The position numbers and the translations under genes are program-made. From assembly GCF_016056295.1 (NCBI RefSeq), contig NZ_JAECZB010000016.1, positions 1-64,000 on the forward strand: 64,000 bases of DNA, written 5' to 3'. The notes under the pieces were generated by a model. The model saw only the letters and a list, made by a program, of their open reading frames with translations. It did not search any database and had not been told where the DNA came from. Positions 63,507-64,000 of this stretch are shown piece after piece (the stretch's first letter is position 1; the number at the start of each line of letters is the position of its first letter). This stretch comes from Atlanticothrix silvestris CENA357. Its GTDB lineage: Bacteria > Cyanobacteriota > Cyanobacteriia > Cyanobacteriales > Nostocaceae.

Positions 63507-64000
63507 TTCGTAATTCGTAATGACGCTCGTTACCACTACCCTCTAAGCCCAGCTATACCGCAGGCTTTACGTAATTACATTTTTGCAAGGGTGTCAGAAC
63601 ATTTATCATGGGTCAATACCGTTTATTTAAGCCAAAGAGCCTCATGTAGAGACGCGATTTATCGCGCCTGATAAGACCAATTATCTACTTACAAAGTTTG
63701 GCGGGACGGAAACCCTTCTCCTGTCGGAGACGCTGCGCGAACAGGGCTGTCTCACCGACACCGCCACGCCACTTGATACAACCGGGGGAACCCCGTCAAC
63801 GTAGTGGCTAAACTTTGCGCTTATTTCCGCGCCTGCTGTACTAGGTTAGATTAATTTAAAGATTCATGCTGTTTTCTGAAATCTTTTTGTCTTAAAAAAG
63901 AGCAAAAGTTTCTACCTAACACTATGGTTGAGTTACGGCAAGGTGTATCTACCATTATCCAATGTTGTGTCGCTAACACAACTATTCTCAGTTTAATTGT
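63507..64000. other. Repeat-rich intergenic end of window
   Basis: No gene seen. It holds AATTCGT tandem copies (63499-63521), the small dispersed repeats GTAGAGACGCGATTTATCGC (about 63647) and ACGCTGCGCGAAC (63730-63742, the inverted relative of the repeat in the SDR gene). GTCAATACCGTTTATTTAAG (63613) resembles the end of the MITE at 8901. A collection of small mobile repeats. Confidence 0.6.

Overview
The window looks like the chromosome of a filamentous, probably heterocyst-forming cyanobacterium (Nostocales). The evidence is many GCGATCGC (HIP1-type) palindromes, runs of 7-bp tandem repeats (CCACTGA / CAGTTGT), a Mo-dependent-nitrogenase C-terminal family gene, a giant Ser/Thr kinase-ATPase-GAF-PAS-histidine kinase, an SLH-domain porin and an arsenosugar (arsM/arsS) operon. 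No species can be named from sequence alone.

Layout. (1) 1-8 kb: the tail of a transposase, then a 2236-residue hybrid sensor kinase translationally coupled to a NarL-type response regulator. (2) About 8-44 kb: an accessory island of small-molecule-modifying enzymes: three YcaC-like cysteine hydrolases, five alpha/beta hydrolase copies, two SDRs, MDR quinone reductases, a GST, cupins, pirin, DJ-1/PfpI, NTF2-like proteins, RidA, an intradiol dioxygenase and two DUF981 membrane proteins. It also holds a TetR regulator with three CPBP (CAAX-type) proteases and an actinobacterial-looking lipoprotein peptidase. The island is a mosaic: almost every intact gene has a truncated, frameshifted or chimeric copy a few kb away. 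Several genes are visibly richer in GC than their neighbours, which suggests transfer. (3) 42-48.5 kb: porin, a monooxygenase-domain protein, a transposase/Coq4 chimera and a di-haem peroxidase. (4) 49-64 kb: ordinary cyanobacterial genes: arsM-pit-arsS, an OmpR-type regulator, glgP, a formaldehyde-detoxification locus (frmA, fghA) split by a prlF-yhaV toxin-antitoxin module, avtA and rimM.

How the genes may work together. The island's enzymes fit oxidation, reduction, conjugation and hydrolysis of aromatic or electrophilic compounds, but no complete pathway can be read. A conserved leader beginning TAAGAATCTG precedes three of its units and may be a shared promoter or operator.

Most unusual structure: at 17.9-18.45 kb two attC-like integron recombination sites bracket a small membrane-protein gene. 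Beyond the second site, homology to a GST gene begins exactly at the predicted attC crossover base. This looks like integron gene cassettes that inserted into a GST copy at a secondary site, with no integrase gene in the window. Other well-supported mobile events are a 137-bp MITE with a 10-bp target duplication, a 42-bp small repeat inserted in frame into an SDR gene at a HIP1 site, and a toxin-antitoxin module flanked by direct copies of a DUF29 gene end. All family assignments come from reading the translated sequences; no database search was run.
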